Part shown: positions 43,048 to 51,990 of the stretch, piece after piece
Layout of the letters: each line of letters opens with the position of its first letter
Numbering within the stretch: the first letter of the stretch is position 1
Assembly: GCF_004330295.1 (NCBI RefSeq)
Contig: NZ_SJOJ01000003.1
Coordinates: forward strand, 211,828-275,827
DNA length: 64,000 nt
DNA from: Rahnella victoriana
Lineage (GTDB): Bacteria > Pseudomonadota > Gammaproteobacteria > Enterobacterales > Enterobacteriaceae
Direction of reading: 5' to 3'
Position numbers and translations under genes: made by a program
The notes under the pieces: model-generated
Databases searched by the model: none
What the model was told of the DNA's origin: nothing
What the model saw: the letters and a program-made list of their open reading frames with translations, nothing else

Positions 43048-43974
43048 ATGAATTATTCTCTCCGTCAGCTTCGTGTATTTGTCGCCGTTTCCCGCTTCGG
43101 CAGCTTCAGCCGCGCAGGTGAAGCGATAGGGTTAAGCCAGTCGGCCATCAGCCACAGCCTGAAAGAGCTGGAGGCCGAAATGGGCGTGCGGTTGCTGGAC
43201 AGAACCACGCGTGAAGTGGCGCTCACCGACGCCGGTTTACGGCTGGCAAACCGGGTCGAACCGCTGCTTGATGAGCTTCATGCCATGCTGCTCGATACCC
43301 GCAGTTTCGGGACGCAGCACAATGGCCGCGTACGTATCGCCTCCAGCCAGACCATATCCGCGCAACTGATGCCACAATGTATCGCCAGCGGCGAGCAGCA
43401 GTATCCGGATATCCGTATTCTTCTGCGTGATCAGGCCCAGCAACTGGTGCTGAACAGTGTGAGAAATGCGGAAGTGGATTTCGGCATTGTGATTGATCCC
43501 GGTGAAAACACCGATCTCGATTGCGAGCCGATTTTGCATGAGCCTTTCTTGCTGCTGTGCCGCGAAGATCATCCGCTGGCGACGCGGCCGGTGGTGGAAT
43601 GGCAGGCGCTTAATGGTCAGAAACTGGTGCTGCAGGATTATGCCTCCGGCAGCCGGATGCTGATCGACGGCGCGCTGAAAGCGCAGAAAGTGAAAGCGGA
43701 AATCGCGCAGGAGATCGGCCATCCGGCCACGTTATTTCCGATGGTGGAAGCGGGAATTGGCATCAGCGTTTTACCGGCGCTGGCGTTGCCGATGCCGGAA
43801 GGCAGTCGTCTGGTGATCCGCAATCTGACGCCGGAAATCAACCGTGTGCTGATGCTGGCGAAAAGGAAAAACCGCTCGTTGTCCCCGGCGGCACAGGCTA
43901 TCTGGCAGGTGGTGAAAGAGCAGGCGGCACAACTGAGCGAGAAACGCAGCCAGCAGGGGATGTTCACTTACTGA
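43048..43974 (+). CDS. yfeR: LysR-type regulator YfeR
   Basis: 308 residues, same as E. coli YfeR. N-terminal winged HTH ([56 protein letters not shown]), linker helix, then the two-lobed effector domain ([38 protein letters not shown]). The 98-base interval to divergent yfeH is AT-rich and likely holds its operator. Effector unknown. Confidence 0.94.
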   Translation: MNYSLRQLRVFVAVSRFGSFSRAGEAIGLSQSAISHSLKELEAEMGVRLLDRTTREVALTDAGLRLANRVEPLLDELHAMLLDTRSFGTQHNGRVRIASSQTISAQLMPQCIASGEQQYPDIRILLRDQAQQLVLNSVRNAEVDFGIVIDPGENTDLDCEPILHEPFLLLCREDHPLATRPVVEWQALNGQKLVLQDYASGSRMLIDGALKAQKVKAEIAQEIGHPATLFPMVEAGIGISVLPALALPMPEGSRLVIRNLTPEINRVLMLAKRKNRSLSPAAQAIWQVVKEQAAQLSEKRSQQGMFTY

Positions 43975-44005
43975 ATCCGTGCTGGCTGTTCCCTGCATTT
44001 AAAAA

Positions 44006-44347
44006 TCAGACGTAGATATCGATCGCGTTGGTTTCAGACGGCTTGTTGACGCCTTCTTCTTTCTTCATTTCAGCGGCGGCTTCTTGCTTTTGCTGCTGCT
44101 GAAGGGCTTTCTGTGCCTGTTGTTGCTCGATTTGTGCAATCTGCTGTTGCAGCAATTCGATTTGCTGTTGCAGCATTTCCTGCTGTTCCTGCACGTCTTC
44201 AGAGCTGCCGCCGGAACTGCTCAGGTTTTTTACCTGCTCGGTCAGTTTTGCGATCTGTTTGGTCAGCTGTGCGATCTGACTGGAGCTGCCTGAATCACTG
44301 GTGGACGCCGAGCTCAGTGAGCTGCTGGTGGCGCTGATAGTAGTCAT
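44006..44347 (-). CDS. FlxA-like coiled-coil protein
   Basis: 113 residues. Ser/Thr-rich N-terminus (about 1-23), then a long amphipathic segment with heptad spacing, SQIAQLTKQIAKLTEQVKNL, and a Gln-rich coiled coil (about 53-88). It has no signal peptide or membrane segment. It resembles the FlxA-like family; E. coli flxA is a class 3 flagellar gene driven by sigma-28. A sigma-28-type promoter lies about 50 bases upstream here, which supports both the gene and its flagellar class. Function of the family is unknown. Neighbours are not flagellar genes. Confidence 0.82.
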   Translation of the reverse strand: MTTISATSSSLSSASTSDSGSSSQIAQLTKQIAKLTEQVKNLSSSGGSSEDVQEQQEMLQQQIELLQQQIAQIEQQQAQKALQQQQKQEAAAEMKKEEGVNKPSETNAIDIYV

Positions 44348-44397
44348 AAAGCCTCACTTAGTAAGAATCAAATTTTGCACGTAAGCGTGCTCAACAG

Positions 44398-44425
44398 GTA
44401 TCGGCGGTGACAGGCGAAGGCTTTA
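44398..44425 (-). promoter_or_regulatory. Sigma-28 (FliA) type promoter
   Basis: Minus strand TAAAGCCT ... GCCGATAC with 16 bases between TAAA and GCCGATA. Consensus is TAAA-N15-GCCGATAA, so seven of eight -10 bases match and spacing is one longer. It points at the FlxA-like gene 50 bases away. Confidence 0.7.
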
Positions 44426-44442
44426 CCTGCTTTTCGTATTCC

Positions 44443-45021
44443 TTACAGAGTTAACGCATTCTTTTCGGTCTTCGCTTTTATTTGCAGTTTCGGCCACAAC
44501 GTCAGCCAGCCCTTACGGCTGACGCGCTCTGCAAACACCGCCGGAATCGCATGACGGGGGTTTGGCGTGAGGGTGAAGGTAAACAGGGCGTCCAGCCCCA
44601 GCGGCGCATTCAGTTCAATCTGTCCGTCGGCATTAAGCCGCGCCCCGATGGCGGTTTCCACTTCCACCCAGTAGCTCATGGCCTGGGCGCTGGAGGTATA
44701 AGGTGCATGTCCGTGACGTTCGTGCATCCGGGCCTGATTTTTTACCGACCACGGCAGATCGGGGGAGGTCGCCAGCAGACGCCGCTCATAGTCTTCATCG
44801 GCCTGAACGGAAAAATCCTGAGGATTAAAATACACCACGTCGATGTCGTTAAGCGGCGTTACCTGCGTATACCCGTGCAGCCGGTCCCAGATCAGATTGC
44901 GCACAAATCCCGCCGCCAGCCACGCATCATTCAATCCCAGTTCGCGGACTGCGGTCAGCGCGCGCCAGTGCAGCGGTTCGTCTCTGAGCCAGGTGATAAT
45001 CTGTTGTTCCTGCTTATTCAT
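44443..45021 (-). CDS. Nucleotidyltransferase-like family protein (NTP_transf_6)
   Basis: 192 residues from MNKQEQQIITWLRDEP (45021, AAGGA nine bases upstream); the frame stays open for 95 codons upstream but without a ribosome site. Motifs: AAGFVRNLIWDRLHGYTQVTPLNDIDVVYFN, with the paired acids of a nucleotidyltransferase-type site, and VKNQARMHERHGHAPY. These are the features of the DUF925/NTP_transf_6 family, often annotated as a nucleotidyltransferase without proven activity. Stands between the FlxA-like gene and eat. Confidence 0.82.
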   Translation of the reverse strand: MNKQEQQIITWLRDEPLHWRALTAVRELGLNDAWLAAGFVRNLIWDRLHGYTQVTPLNDIDVVYFNPQDFSVQADEDYERRLLATSPDLPWSVKNQARMHERHGHAPYTSSAQAMSYWVEVETAIGARLNADGQIELNAPLGLDALFTFTLTPNPRHAIPAVFAERVSRKGWLTLWPKLQIKAKTEKNALTL

Positions 45022-45241
45022 CTGATTTTTCCTTTTCGGCGACGCAAGATAGTAACGCCATTTTGTGACCTTTTTGCAACGCACTGTTTCGGGCAAGCGG
45101 CTGTCGGGCAACGCGCCAAAATGAAGCAGGCCGCCTGCCAGAACCTCTGCAGCCCGCGCCGGGAGCGGGTTTATTAAGTGGTACAGCCTTTGCAACAGCC
45201 TCCCTGACATTATTGCATTATCACCGGGCAGGGGATCTTCT

Positions 45242-46651
45242 ATGCAAAATACTAAAGTGACACCCGTATTAAAACGAACACTGGGAAGCTTTAAACTCTG
45301 GGGCATCGCCGTCGGGCTGGTGATTTCCGGCGAATATTTTGGCTGGAGTTACGGCTGGGCGCAGGCAGGTACCCTGGGCTTTCTAATCACCGCACTGGTG
45401 ATCGCCGCCATGTACTGCGCGTTTATTTTCAGTTTCACCGAACTCACCACCTCCATTCCGCACGCGGGCGGGCCTTTTGCCTATGCTTATCGCGCCTTCG
45501 GGCCGACAGGGGGATTCGTCGCCGGTTTTGCCACCCTGGTGGAATTTGTTTTCGCGCCTCCAGCCATAGCCATGGCGATTGGCGCGTACCTTAATGTGCA
45601 GTTTCCGTCGATTGAACCGAAATGGGTGGCCGTCGGCGCCTATCTGGTCTTTATGGTGCTCAATATTCTGGGCGTCAGCATCGCCGCTACCTTTGAACTG
45701 CTGGTCACGCTGCTGGCGATTTTCGAATTGCTGGTCTTTATGGGCGTGGTGGCACCGGGCTTTGAGATGTCGAACTTTGTTCACGGCGGCTGGGCGGGCA
45801 GCGACAGCTTCAGTCCGGCGGCGTTCTCCGGCATTTTTGCCGCCATTCCGTTTGCCATCTGGTTCTTTCTGGCGATTGAAGGTGCATCAATGGCGGCTGA
45901 AGAAGCCAAGGATCCGCAGCGTACCATCCCGAAAGCCTTTATCGGCGGCATTCTGACCCTGACTGTTCTGGCGCTCGGCGTGATGCTGTTTGCCGGTGGC
46001 GTGGGCGACTGGACCAAACTGTCGAACATCAATGATCCGTTACCGCAGGCGATGAAACTGATTGTCGGCAGTGACAGCGGCTGGCTGCATATGCTGGTCT
46101 GGCTCGGGCTGTTTGGCCTGATCGCGTCGTTCCACGGCATTATCATGGGGTATTCCCGCCAGATTTTTGCGCTGGCGCGTGCGGGTTATCTGCCGAAAAC
46201 GCTGGCCAGCGTCAATGCCCGTTTCCAGACCCCGCATCTGGGGATTATCGCCGGTGGCGTGGTCGGGATCGCTGCCATTTTCTCTGATTCGCTGATCGTG
46301 ATTGGCGGTATGCCGCTGACCGCCAATATTGTCACCATGTCCGTGTTTGGTGCCATTGTGATGTATATCATTTCGATGGCCGCGCTGTTCAAACTGCGCC
46401 GCAGCGAACCCAATCTGATCCGCCCGTTCCGTGCGCCACTCTATCCTTTTGCTCCCGCACTGGCGCTGGTGCTGGCAGTCGTCTGTCTGATCGCTATGAT
46501 TTACTACAACACCTTACTGTTTCTGATCTTCGCCGCCATGATGCTGCTGGCTTACGCTTGGTTCCGCATTACGCATCAGGCCCGTACTGATGCCGCAGAA
46601 GATCCGCAATTACGTGGTCTGCGACCGGTGCCTGCAAAAAGTGGCAAGTAA
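45242..46651 (+). CDS. eat: Ethanolamine permease
   Basis: 469 residues, twelve hydrophobic helices, APC superfamily (EAT family). Opening motif RTLGSFKLWGIAVGLVISGEYFGWSYGW, also HAGGPFAYAYRAFGPTGGFVAGFATLVEFVFAPPAIAMAIGAYL in part and EGASMAAEEAKDPQRTIPKAFIGG. GGGGA precedes the ATG. Brings ethanolamine in for EutBC encoded directly downstream. It is not the EutH of the microcompartment operon, so this cluster is the eat-eutBC type known in Pseudomonas and Acinetobacter. Confidence 0.93.
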   Translation: MQNTKVTPVLKRTLGSFKLWGIAVGLVISGEYFGWSYGWAQAGTLGFLITALVIAAMYCAFIFSFTELTTSIPHAGGPFAYAYRAFGPTGGFVAGFATLVEFVFAPPAIAMAIGAYLNVQFPSIEPKWVAVGAYLVFMVLNILGVSIAATFELLVTLLAIFELLVFMGVVAPGFEMSNFVHGGWAGSDSFSPAAFSGIFAAIPFAIWFFLAIEGASMAAEEAKDPQRTIPKAFIGGILTLTVLALGVMLFAGGVGDWTKLSNINDPLPQAMKLIVGSDSGWLHMLVWLGLFGLIASFHGIIMGYSRQIFALARAGYLPKTLASVNARFQTPHLGIIAGGVVGIAAIFSDSLIVIGGMPLTANIVTMSVFGAIVMYIISMAALFKLRRSEPNLIRPFRAPLYPFAPALALVLAVVCLIAMIYYNTLLFLIFAAMMLLAYAWFRITHQARTDAAEDPQLRGLRPVPAKSGK

Positions 46652-46672
46652 TCCGGCGCGTTAAGGAGTGTT

Positions 46673-48055
46673 ATGTTTCAGACGACATTACGTCACCGAC
46701 GTTATCAGTTTAAGGATTTGCGCGAACTGATGGCCAAGGCGTCGCCCGCACGATCGGGCGACTATCTGGCCGAAGTGGCTGCCGCCAGCGCAGAGGAGCG
46801 TATGGCGGCAAAAATGGCGCTGGCCGATGTGCCGCTCAAAACCTTTCTGCAACAGTTGCTGGTGCCGTATGAAAAGGATGAAGTCACGCGGCTGATTGTC
46901 GATACCCATGATGTCGCGGCGTTTGCCGCGATTTCGCATCTGACCGTCGGGGATTTTCGTGACTGGCTGCTGAGTGAAAAAACCGACAGCGATACCCTGG
47001 CGGCAGTCGCCCGGGGCATCACGCCGGAAATGGCCGCCGCTGTCAGCAAACTGATGCGTAATCAGGATCTGATCCTGGTCGCCAAAAAATGCCGGGTGAT
47101 CACCCGGTTCCGCAACACCATCGGGCTGCCGGGGCACATGAGTGTGCGTCTGCAACCGAATCATCCCACTGACAATTTGCAGGGCATTGCTGCCAGTATG
47201 CTCGACGGCTTGCTGTATGGCTCCGGCGACGCGGTGATCGGCATTAATCCCGCCAGCGACAGCTTACCGTTGCTGGAAAATCTCAATTACATGCTCGACG
47301 ACATCATTACGCGATTTGAAATCCCCACGCAGTCCTGCGTGCTGACGCATGTCACCAACACCATCAAACTGGTGGAACGCGGCGCGCCGGTCGATCTGGT
47401 GTTTCAGTCGATTGCCGGAACCGAAGCGGCGAACAGCGGTTTTGGTATCAACCTGGCGCTGCTGGCGGAAGCACAACAGGCGGCACTCAGCCTGAAACGC
47501 GGCACGCTCGGCGATAACGTGATGTATTTCGAAACCGGGCAGGGCAGTTGTTTATCCGCGAATGCGCACTTTGGTGTGGATCAGCAAACCTGCGAAGCGC
47601 GGGCGTACGCCATTGCGCGGCATTTTTCGCCGCTGCTGATCAACACCGTGGTCGGCTTTATCGGCCCGGAATACCTGTATGACGGCAAGCAAATCATCCG
47701 CGCCGGACTGGAGGACCATTTCTGCGGCAAACTGCTGGGCGTGCCGCTGGGTTGCGATGTGTGTTACACCAACCACGCCGAAGCCGATCAGGATGATATG
47801 GATACGTTGCTGACACTGCTAGGTACCGCCGGGCTGACATTCCTGATTGGCGTACCGGGCGCGGATGACATCATGCTCAATTATCAGAGCACGTCTTTCC
47901 ATGACGCGTTGTACATCCGCGAATTACTCGGGCTGAAACACGCGCCGGAATTTGCCGTCTGGCTGGAGAAAATGAAAATTATTGATCCGCAGGGCGCCTT
48001 GCGGGATGCCCGTGCGTCGCATCCGTTACTGCGTCAGTTGCCGCAATTAAACTGA
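46673..48055 (+). CDS. eutB: Ethanolamine ammonia-lyase large subunit
   Basis: 460 residues. TIM-barrel catalytic subunit: IGLPGHMSVRLQPNHPTDNLQGIAASMLDGLLYGSGDAVIGINPASD region, VLTHVTNTIKLVERGAPVDLVFQSIAGTEAAN, ETGQGSCLSANAHFG, VVGFIGPEYLYDGKQIIRAGLEDHFCGKLLG and GADDIMLNYQSTSFHD are in conserved order (parts quoted). Cleaves ethanolamine to acetaldehyde and ammonia with adenosylcobalamin held at the EutB/EutC interface. Starts 21 bases after eat with AAGGAG upstream. Confidence 0.96.
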   Translation: MFQTTLRHRRYQFKDLRELMAKASPARSGDYLAEVAAASAEERMAAKMALADVPLKTFLQQLLVPYEKDEVTRLIVDTHDVAAFAAISHLTVGDFRDWLLSEKTDSDTLAAVARGITPEMAAAVSKLMRNQDLILVAKKCRVITRFRNTIGLPGHMSVRLQPNHPTDNLQGIAASMLDGLLYGSGDAVIGINPASDSLPLLENLNYMLDDIITRFEIPTQSCVLTHVTNTIKLVERGAPVDLVFQSIAGTEAANSGFGINLALLAEAQQAALSLKRGTLGDNVMYFETGQGSCLSANAHFGVDQQTCEARAYAIARHFSPLLINTVVGFIGPEYLYDGKQIIRAGLEDHFCGKLLGVPLGCDVCYTNHAEADQDDMDTLLTLLGTAGLTFLIGVPGADDIMLNYQSTSFHDALYIRELLGLKHAPEFAVWLEKMKIIDPQGALRDARASHPLLRQLPQLN

Positions 48056-48066
48056 GGTCAGCCTTG

Positions 48067-48876
48067 ATGAATAAAGAAAAAGGGCAGGGACTGTCGCCGC
48101 TGGTGCACAACAACCCGTGGGAAACGCTGCGACAGTTTACCGCCGCGCGTATCGCGCTGGGGCGTACCGGATCCAGTTTACCGACGGAAGAGTTATTACG
48201 CTTTGGTCTGGCGCACGCTCAGGCGCGGGATGCGGTGCATCAGCCTTTCGACAGCCAGACGCTGGAGCCTGAACTTTTTGCGCTGGGGCTGGAAACACTG
48301 ACCGTGGCCAGTGCCGCGCCGGACAGAGCGACCTATCTGTGCCGCCCGGATCTCGGACGTAAGCTGTCGGAGAGCAGTCGTCAGGCATTGCAACGTCTGA
48401 CGCCGGAGCCTGCCGATGTGGTGCTGGTGATTGCTGACGGTTTGTCATCGAAAGCAGTACACCGGCAGGCGGTACCGCTGATTGCGGCGTTGTTGCCGTA
48501 TCTGCGCACGCTGGAGCTGAACATCGGGCCGGTGGTGCTGGCGCATCAGTCGCGGGTCGCGCTGGGCGATGACATCGCGCAGGTAATGAAAGCCAAAGCG
48601 GTAGCGATTTTGATCGGCGAACGCCCCGGTTTGTCGTCTCCCGACAGTTTAGGGATTTACATGACCTGGGGGCCGCACACCAAAAGGCTGGAATCAGAAC
48701 GAAATTGTATTTCGAATGTGCGTCCGGAAGGGCTTAACTATCCTCAGGCGGCGTTTAAGCTGGCGTGGCTGCTCGAACAATCTTTCCAGCGGAAATTGTC
48801 GGGGGTGAATCTGAAGGATGAAAGCGATAATCCGGCGCTGCACAATAAAGTCGTGCCGATGTTTAAACTGGAGTAG
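48067..48876 (+). CDS. eutC: Ethanolamine ammonia-lyase small subunit
   Basis: 269 residues from the ATG at 48067 (a TTG just before it is in frame); GAGGT lies in the preceding intercistronic stretch. Shorter than E. coli EutC (295), mainly because of a shorter N-terminal region. Family motifs: TAARIALGRTGSSLPTEELLRFGLAHAQARDAVHQPFD, DVVLVIADGLSSKAVHRQAVPLI, LIGERPGLSSPDSLGIYMTWGPHTKR, NCISNVRPEGLNYPQAA. Provides the cobalamin-binding half of the enzyme. No eutA reactivase, eutR or shell genes follow. Confidence 0.95.
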   Translation: MNKEKGQGLSPLVHNNPWETLRQFTAARIALGRTGSSLPTEELLRFGLAHAQARDAVHQPFDSQTLEPELFALGLETLTVASAAPDRATYLCRPDLGRKLSESSRQALQRLTPEPADVVLVIADGLSSKAVHRQAVPLIAALLPYLRTLELNIGPVVLAHQSRVALGDDIAQVMKAKAVAILIGERPGLSSPDSLGIYMTWGPHTKRLESERNCISNVRPEGLNYPQAAFKLAWLLEQSFQRKLSGVNLKDESDNPALHNKVVPMFKLE

Positions 48877-48893
48877 AGGAGGGGGAAAGTAAG

Positions 48894-48996
48894 AACCAGC
48901 GGCTGGTTCGCCTCCATCACGGTTTTTCTTCGGAGTACAGATGCGAAAAAAGCGCCTAAAGGCGCTTCTTTCTGAATTGGTGGGCCGTGCTGGATT
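48894..48996. repeat. Duplicated segment next to tRNA-Lys, copy 1
   Basis: 103 bases that recur at 49063-49165 (offset 169) with only two differences, near 48968-48971. It includes a hairpin CCAGCGGCTGG, a terminator-like stem AAGCGCC/GGCGCTT and the last 19 bases of a tRNA-Lys gene. Confidence 0.9.
48978..48996 (-). pseudogene. 3' fragment of a tRNA-Lys gene
   Basis: Identical to the terminal 19 bases of the intact tRNA-Lys (CCA end, discriminator, acceptor and part of the T-arm), then diverges into unrelated sequence. Cannot form a tRNA. Confidence 0.85.
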
Positions 48997-49062
48997 GATT
49001 CGGCCTCCGGCCTCACCCTGCGGGCAACGCTGACGCGTTGTCGTCTCGCTGCGCTCGGCTCG

Positions 49063-49165
49063 AACCAGCGGCTGGTTCGCCTCCATCACGGTTTTTCTTC
49101 GGAGTACAGATGCGAAAAAAGCGCCTAAAGGCGCTTTTCTCTGAATTGGTGGGCCGTGCTGGATT
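49063..49165. repeat. Duplicated segment next to tRNA-Lys, copy 2
   Basis: Second copy of the 103-base unit. Its right end runs into the intact tRNA-Lys gene. Between the copies, 48997-49062 holds 66 bases of GC-rich sequence with small inverted repeats and no gene. Confidence 0.9.
49112..49136 (-). terminator. Terminator of the val-val-lys tRNA operon
   Basis: Minus strand AAGCGCC, TTTA, GGCGCTT, TTTTCGC. The same structure in copy 1 (48944-48967) lies further downstream and may also end eutC transcription on the plus strand. Confidence 0.85.
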
Positions 49166-49222
49166 CGAACCAGCGACCAATTGATTAAAAGTCAACTGCT
49201 CTACCAACTGAGCTAACGGCCC
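49147..49222 (-). tRNA. tRNA-Lys (anticodon TTT)
   Basis: 76 bases including encoded CCA. Acceptor GGGCCGT pairs with ACGGCCC; the anticodon loop is CTTTTAA; T-arm GCTGGTTCGAATCCAGC. Last tRNA of the operon. Confidence 0.97.
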
Positions 49223-49229
49223 GCAGAAG

Positions 49230-49305
49230 TGGTGGGCGATGACGGGCTCGAACCGCCGACCCCCTCCGTGTAAAGGAGATGCTCTACCAACTGAGCTAAT
49301 CGCCC
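49230..49305 (-). tRNA. tRNA-Val (anticodon TAC), copy 2 in transcription order
   Basis: 76 bases including CCA. Acceptor GGGCGAT/ATCGCCC, anticodon loop TTTACAC, T-arm GGCGGTTCGAGCCCGTC. Identical in sequence to the other tRNA-Val. Confidence 0.97.
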
Positions 49306-49351
49306 ATTTCTCACTTCTTCCTACTTATCACAACGCGGCACTCTTAAAGAG

Positions 49352-49427
49352 TGGTGGGCGATGACGGGCTCGAACCGCCGACCCCCTCCGTGTAAAGGAG
49401 ATGCTCTACCAACTGAGCTAATCGCCC
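49352..49427 (-). tRNA. tRNA-Val (anticodon TAC), first in operon
   Basis: 76 bases including CCA, identical to the second tRNA-Val. The promoter TTGACG-N16-TATAAT lies 19 bases upstream. Confidence 0.97.
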
Positions 49428-49445
49428 CCGTCGTGATGGAGTCGC

Positions 49446-49473
49446 ATTATAGGGATACTTGAAATTACGTCAA
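49446..49473 (-). promoter_or_regulatory. Promoter of the val-val-lys tRNA operon
   Basis: Minus strand TTGACG, 16 bases, TATAAT, then a GC-rich discriminator GCGACTCC, as expected of a stable-RNA promoter under stringent control. Confidence 0.85.
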
Positions 49474-49597
49474 CGCTTTTTAAAAACAAAAATGATCGTT
49501 CGGCTTATTTTTAGTCAACCTGACGCGTTTCTCGCCCGCGTAGCCGATTCTTTACGCATTCATGGCCTTAAACAATGCCTGTACCACGGGTTGTGCG

Positions 49598-49625
49598 TTG
49601 AGGAATCAGGGCAGAGTGGTAGAAT
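49598..49625 (+). promoter_or_regulatory. Likely gltX promoter
   Basis: TTGAGG, 16 bases, TAGAAT, 65 bases before gltX. Confidence 0.55.
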
Positions 49626-49690
49626 GTCAGCCACTTTTTGTTAATTGATAGCAGCGTTTATTGGCGTTGCGTGATTAAGGTTGCACCCAG

Positions 49691-51109
49691 ATGAAAATCA
49701 AAACCCGTTTTGCCCCAAGCCCGACCGGCTATCTGCACGTCGGTGGCGCCCGTACCGCGCTCTATTCCTGGCTCTTTGCCCGCAACCTTGGCGGTGAGTT
49801 TGTGCTGCGTATCGAAGATACCGATCTCGAGCGTTCCACTCAGGCAGCAATCGACGCGATTATGGATGGCATGAACTGGCTGAATCTGGACTGGGATGAA
49901 GGCCCGTATTTCCAGACCAAACGTTTTGACCGTTATAACGCAGTTATTGATGAGATGCTGGAAAACGGCACCGCGTATAAATGCTATTGCTCTAAAGAGC
50001 GTCTGGAAGCCCTGCGTGAACAACAAATGGCGAATAACGAGAAGCCTCGTTATGACGGCCGTTGCCGCGACAGCCATGAACATCACGCGGCGGATGAGCC
50101 ATGTGTGGTGCGTTTCCGTAACCCGCAGGAAGGTTCGGTTATTTTTGACGACCAGATCCGCGGCCCGATCGAATTCAGCAATGACGAGCTCGATGATCTG
50201 ATCATCCGCCGTACTGACGGTTCACCGACCTATAACTTCTGTGTCGTGGTCGATGACTGGGATATGGAAATCACCCACGTGATCCGTGGTGAAGACCATA
50301 TCAACAACACCCCGCGTCAGATTAACATCCTGAAGGCTCTGGGCGCGCCTGTGCCGGTTTATGCGCACGTTTCTATGATTCTGGGTGATGACGGTAAAAA
50401 ACTGTCCAAACGCCACGGTGCGGTCGGCGTGATGCAATACCGTGATGACGGTTACCTGCCGGAAGCGCTGCTGAACTATCTGGTGCGTCTGGGCTGGTCT
50501 CATGGCGATCAGGAAATTTTCAGCCGCGACGAAATGAAAGCGCTGTTCTCACTGGAAAACGTCAGCAAATCCGCCAGTGCGTTTAACACTGAAAAACTGC
50601 AATGGCTGAACCATCACTACATTAATACGATGGATCCGCAGTATGTGGCGACACACCTTCTGTGGCATGTAGAGCAGGCGGGTATCGAAACCCGTAACGG
50701 TCCGCAGCTGTTTGAAATCGTGACCCTGCTGGGCGAGCGTTGCAAAACCCTGAAGGAAATGGCGGAGTCCTGCCGTTACTTCTACGAAGATTTTGCCGAG
50801 TTTGATGCCGATGCCGCGAAGAAACACTTACGTCCGGTTGCGCGTCAGCCGCTGGAAGTGGTGCGTGCGAAACTGGCTGCCATCACTGACTGGACCGCTG
50901 AGAACATTCACCACGCCATTCAGGGCACGGCGGATGAGCTGGAAGTGGGGATGGGTAAAGTCGGTATGCCACTGCGTGTTGCCGTGACCGGTGCAGGCCA
51001 GTCTCCCGGCGTTGACGTGACCGTTCACGCTATCGGCCAGCGTCGTGTGCTGGCGCGTATCGATATGGCATTAGCCTTTATTGCTGAGCGCGAAACACAA
51101 GCCCAGTAA
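49691..51109 (+). CDS. gltX: Glutamate-tRNA ligase
   Basis: 472 residues. Class I signature [26 protein letters not shown] and the KMSKS-equivalent [12 protein letters not shown]. Zinc-binding region [16 protein letters not shown]...RYDGRCRD (parts). C-terminal anticodon-binding helical domain (about 330-472). Charges tRNA-Glu. Divergent from the valine/lysine tRNA operon, as in E. coli. Confidence 0.98.
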   Translation: MKIKTRFAPSPTGYLHVGGARTALYSWLFARNLGGEFVLRIEDTDLERSTQAAIDAIMDGMNWLNLDWDEGPYFQTKRFDRYNAVIDEMLENGTAYKCYCSKERLEALREQQMANNEKPRYDGRCRDSHEHHAADEPCVVRFRNPQEGSVIFDDQIRGPIEFSNDELDDLIIRRTDGSPTYNFCVVVDDWDMEITHVIRGEDHINNTPRQINILKALGAPVPVYAHVSMILGDDGKKLSKRHGAVGVMQYRDDGYLPEALLNYLVRLGWSHGDQEIFSRDEMKALFSLENVSKSASAFNTEKLQWLNHHYINTMDPQYVATHLLWHVEQAGIETRNGPQLFEIVTLLGERCKTLKEMAESCRYFYEDFAEFDADAAKKHLRPVARQPLEVVRAKLAAITDWTAENIHHAIQGTADELEVGMGKVGMPLRVAVTGAGQSPGVDVTVHAIGQRRVLARIDMALAFIAERETQAQ

Positions 51110-51128
51110 TCACAACGGCTTGCCATAA

Positions 51129-51162
51129 AAAAAGCCAGCGCGGGAAACCGGCTGGCTTTTTT
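51129..51162. terminator. Bidirectional terminator between gltX and FNT gene
   Basis: AAAAGCCAGC, 11-base loop, GCTGGCTTTT; A-run before, T-run after. Confidence 0.9.
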
Positions 51163-51198
51163 ACTTTCTGCAAAACGTCAGGGTGAAAAACGGCTTAA

Positions 51199-51990
51199 TT
51201 AACGTTGTTCAGTAGCAGGGGTTTCAACGGTCGGGCGGTAAGCCAGGAAGTACATCAGGCCAACGAAGCCTGCGCCACCGACGGCATTACCGAGGAATAC
51301 GGCCACGAAGTTAGGCAGGTATTCAGACCAGCTCAGCGCACCGGCAAAGATCGCCGCAGGCACGATGAACATATTGGCGACCACGTGCTGGAAGCCGATT
51401 GCCACGAACGCCATGACCGGGAACCACATGCCGATCACTTTGCCGCCGACTTCTTTACTGGCGAAGGCCAGCCAGATCGCCAGACACACCAGCCAGTTAC
51501 AGCCGATACCGGAAATAAACGCATGCATGAAGTCTGCGTTCACTTTCGCGGTGGCGGTTGCCACGGTTTTACTCAGGAAGGCGCCTTCTGTCAGCCCCAG
51601 AACATGGCCGAAGAAATAGGCCACGGCCAGACTGCCCAGCAGGTTAGCGAGAGTGACCCAGAACCAGTTACGCAATACTGAGTACAAACTGATCTGACGC
51701 GCAAACCAGGCGATAGGTAAGGTCATCATGTTACCGGTCAGCAGTTCTCCCCCTGCTAAAACGGTCAGAATGATGCCTACCGGGAAGACTGCGGCGCCCA
51801 GCAAGTTACTGAATGAACCCCAGGATGCAGGTAACGTCCCTATTACATGCAGATCCAAAAGGAACCCGGTGGCAATGAATGCGCCAGCCAGGAAGCCCAA
51901 AATTAACAAATTCAACACGGTGGCGCGGCTTTTATTAACGCCCGCTGTGACGGCGATGGATGCGATTTCTTTAGGTGAATACAAGGACAT
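51199..51990 (-). CDS. Formate/nitrite transporter (FNT) family channel
   Basis: 263 residues with six hydrophobic helices. FNT features: AGGELLTGNMMTLPIAW (omega-loop helix), GIGCNWLVCLAIWLAFASKEVGGKVIGMWFPVMAFVAIGFQHVVANMFIVP with the conserved His of the central gate in FQHVVANM (parts quoted). Moves formate, nitrite or hydrosulfide with protons. It resembles NirC/FdhC more than FocA, but no nir, pfl or fdh gene is next to it, so the ion is not assigned. Ribosome site is weak. Confidence 0.9.
   Translation of the reverse strand: MSLYSPKEIASIAVTAGVNKSRATVLNLLILGFLAGAFIATGFLLDLHVIGTLPASWGSFSNLLGAAVFPVGIILTVLAGGELLTGNMMTLPIAWFARQISLYSVLRNWFWVTLANLLGSLAVAYFFGHVLGLTEGAFLSKTVATATAKVNADFMHAFISGIGCNWLVCLAIWLAFASKEVGGKVIGMWFPVMAFVAIGFQHVVANMFIVPAAIFAGALSWSEYLPNFVAVFLGNAVGGAGFVGLMYFLAYRPTVETPATEQR

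Noticed and set aside
48694..49207. Several minus-strand frames with repeated SNPARPT-type peptides
   Set aside because: They read through the tRNA-Lys 3' end and the duplicated spacer; typical tRNA shadow translations.
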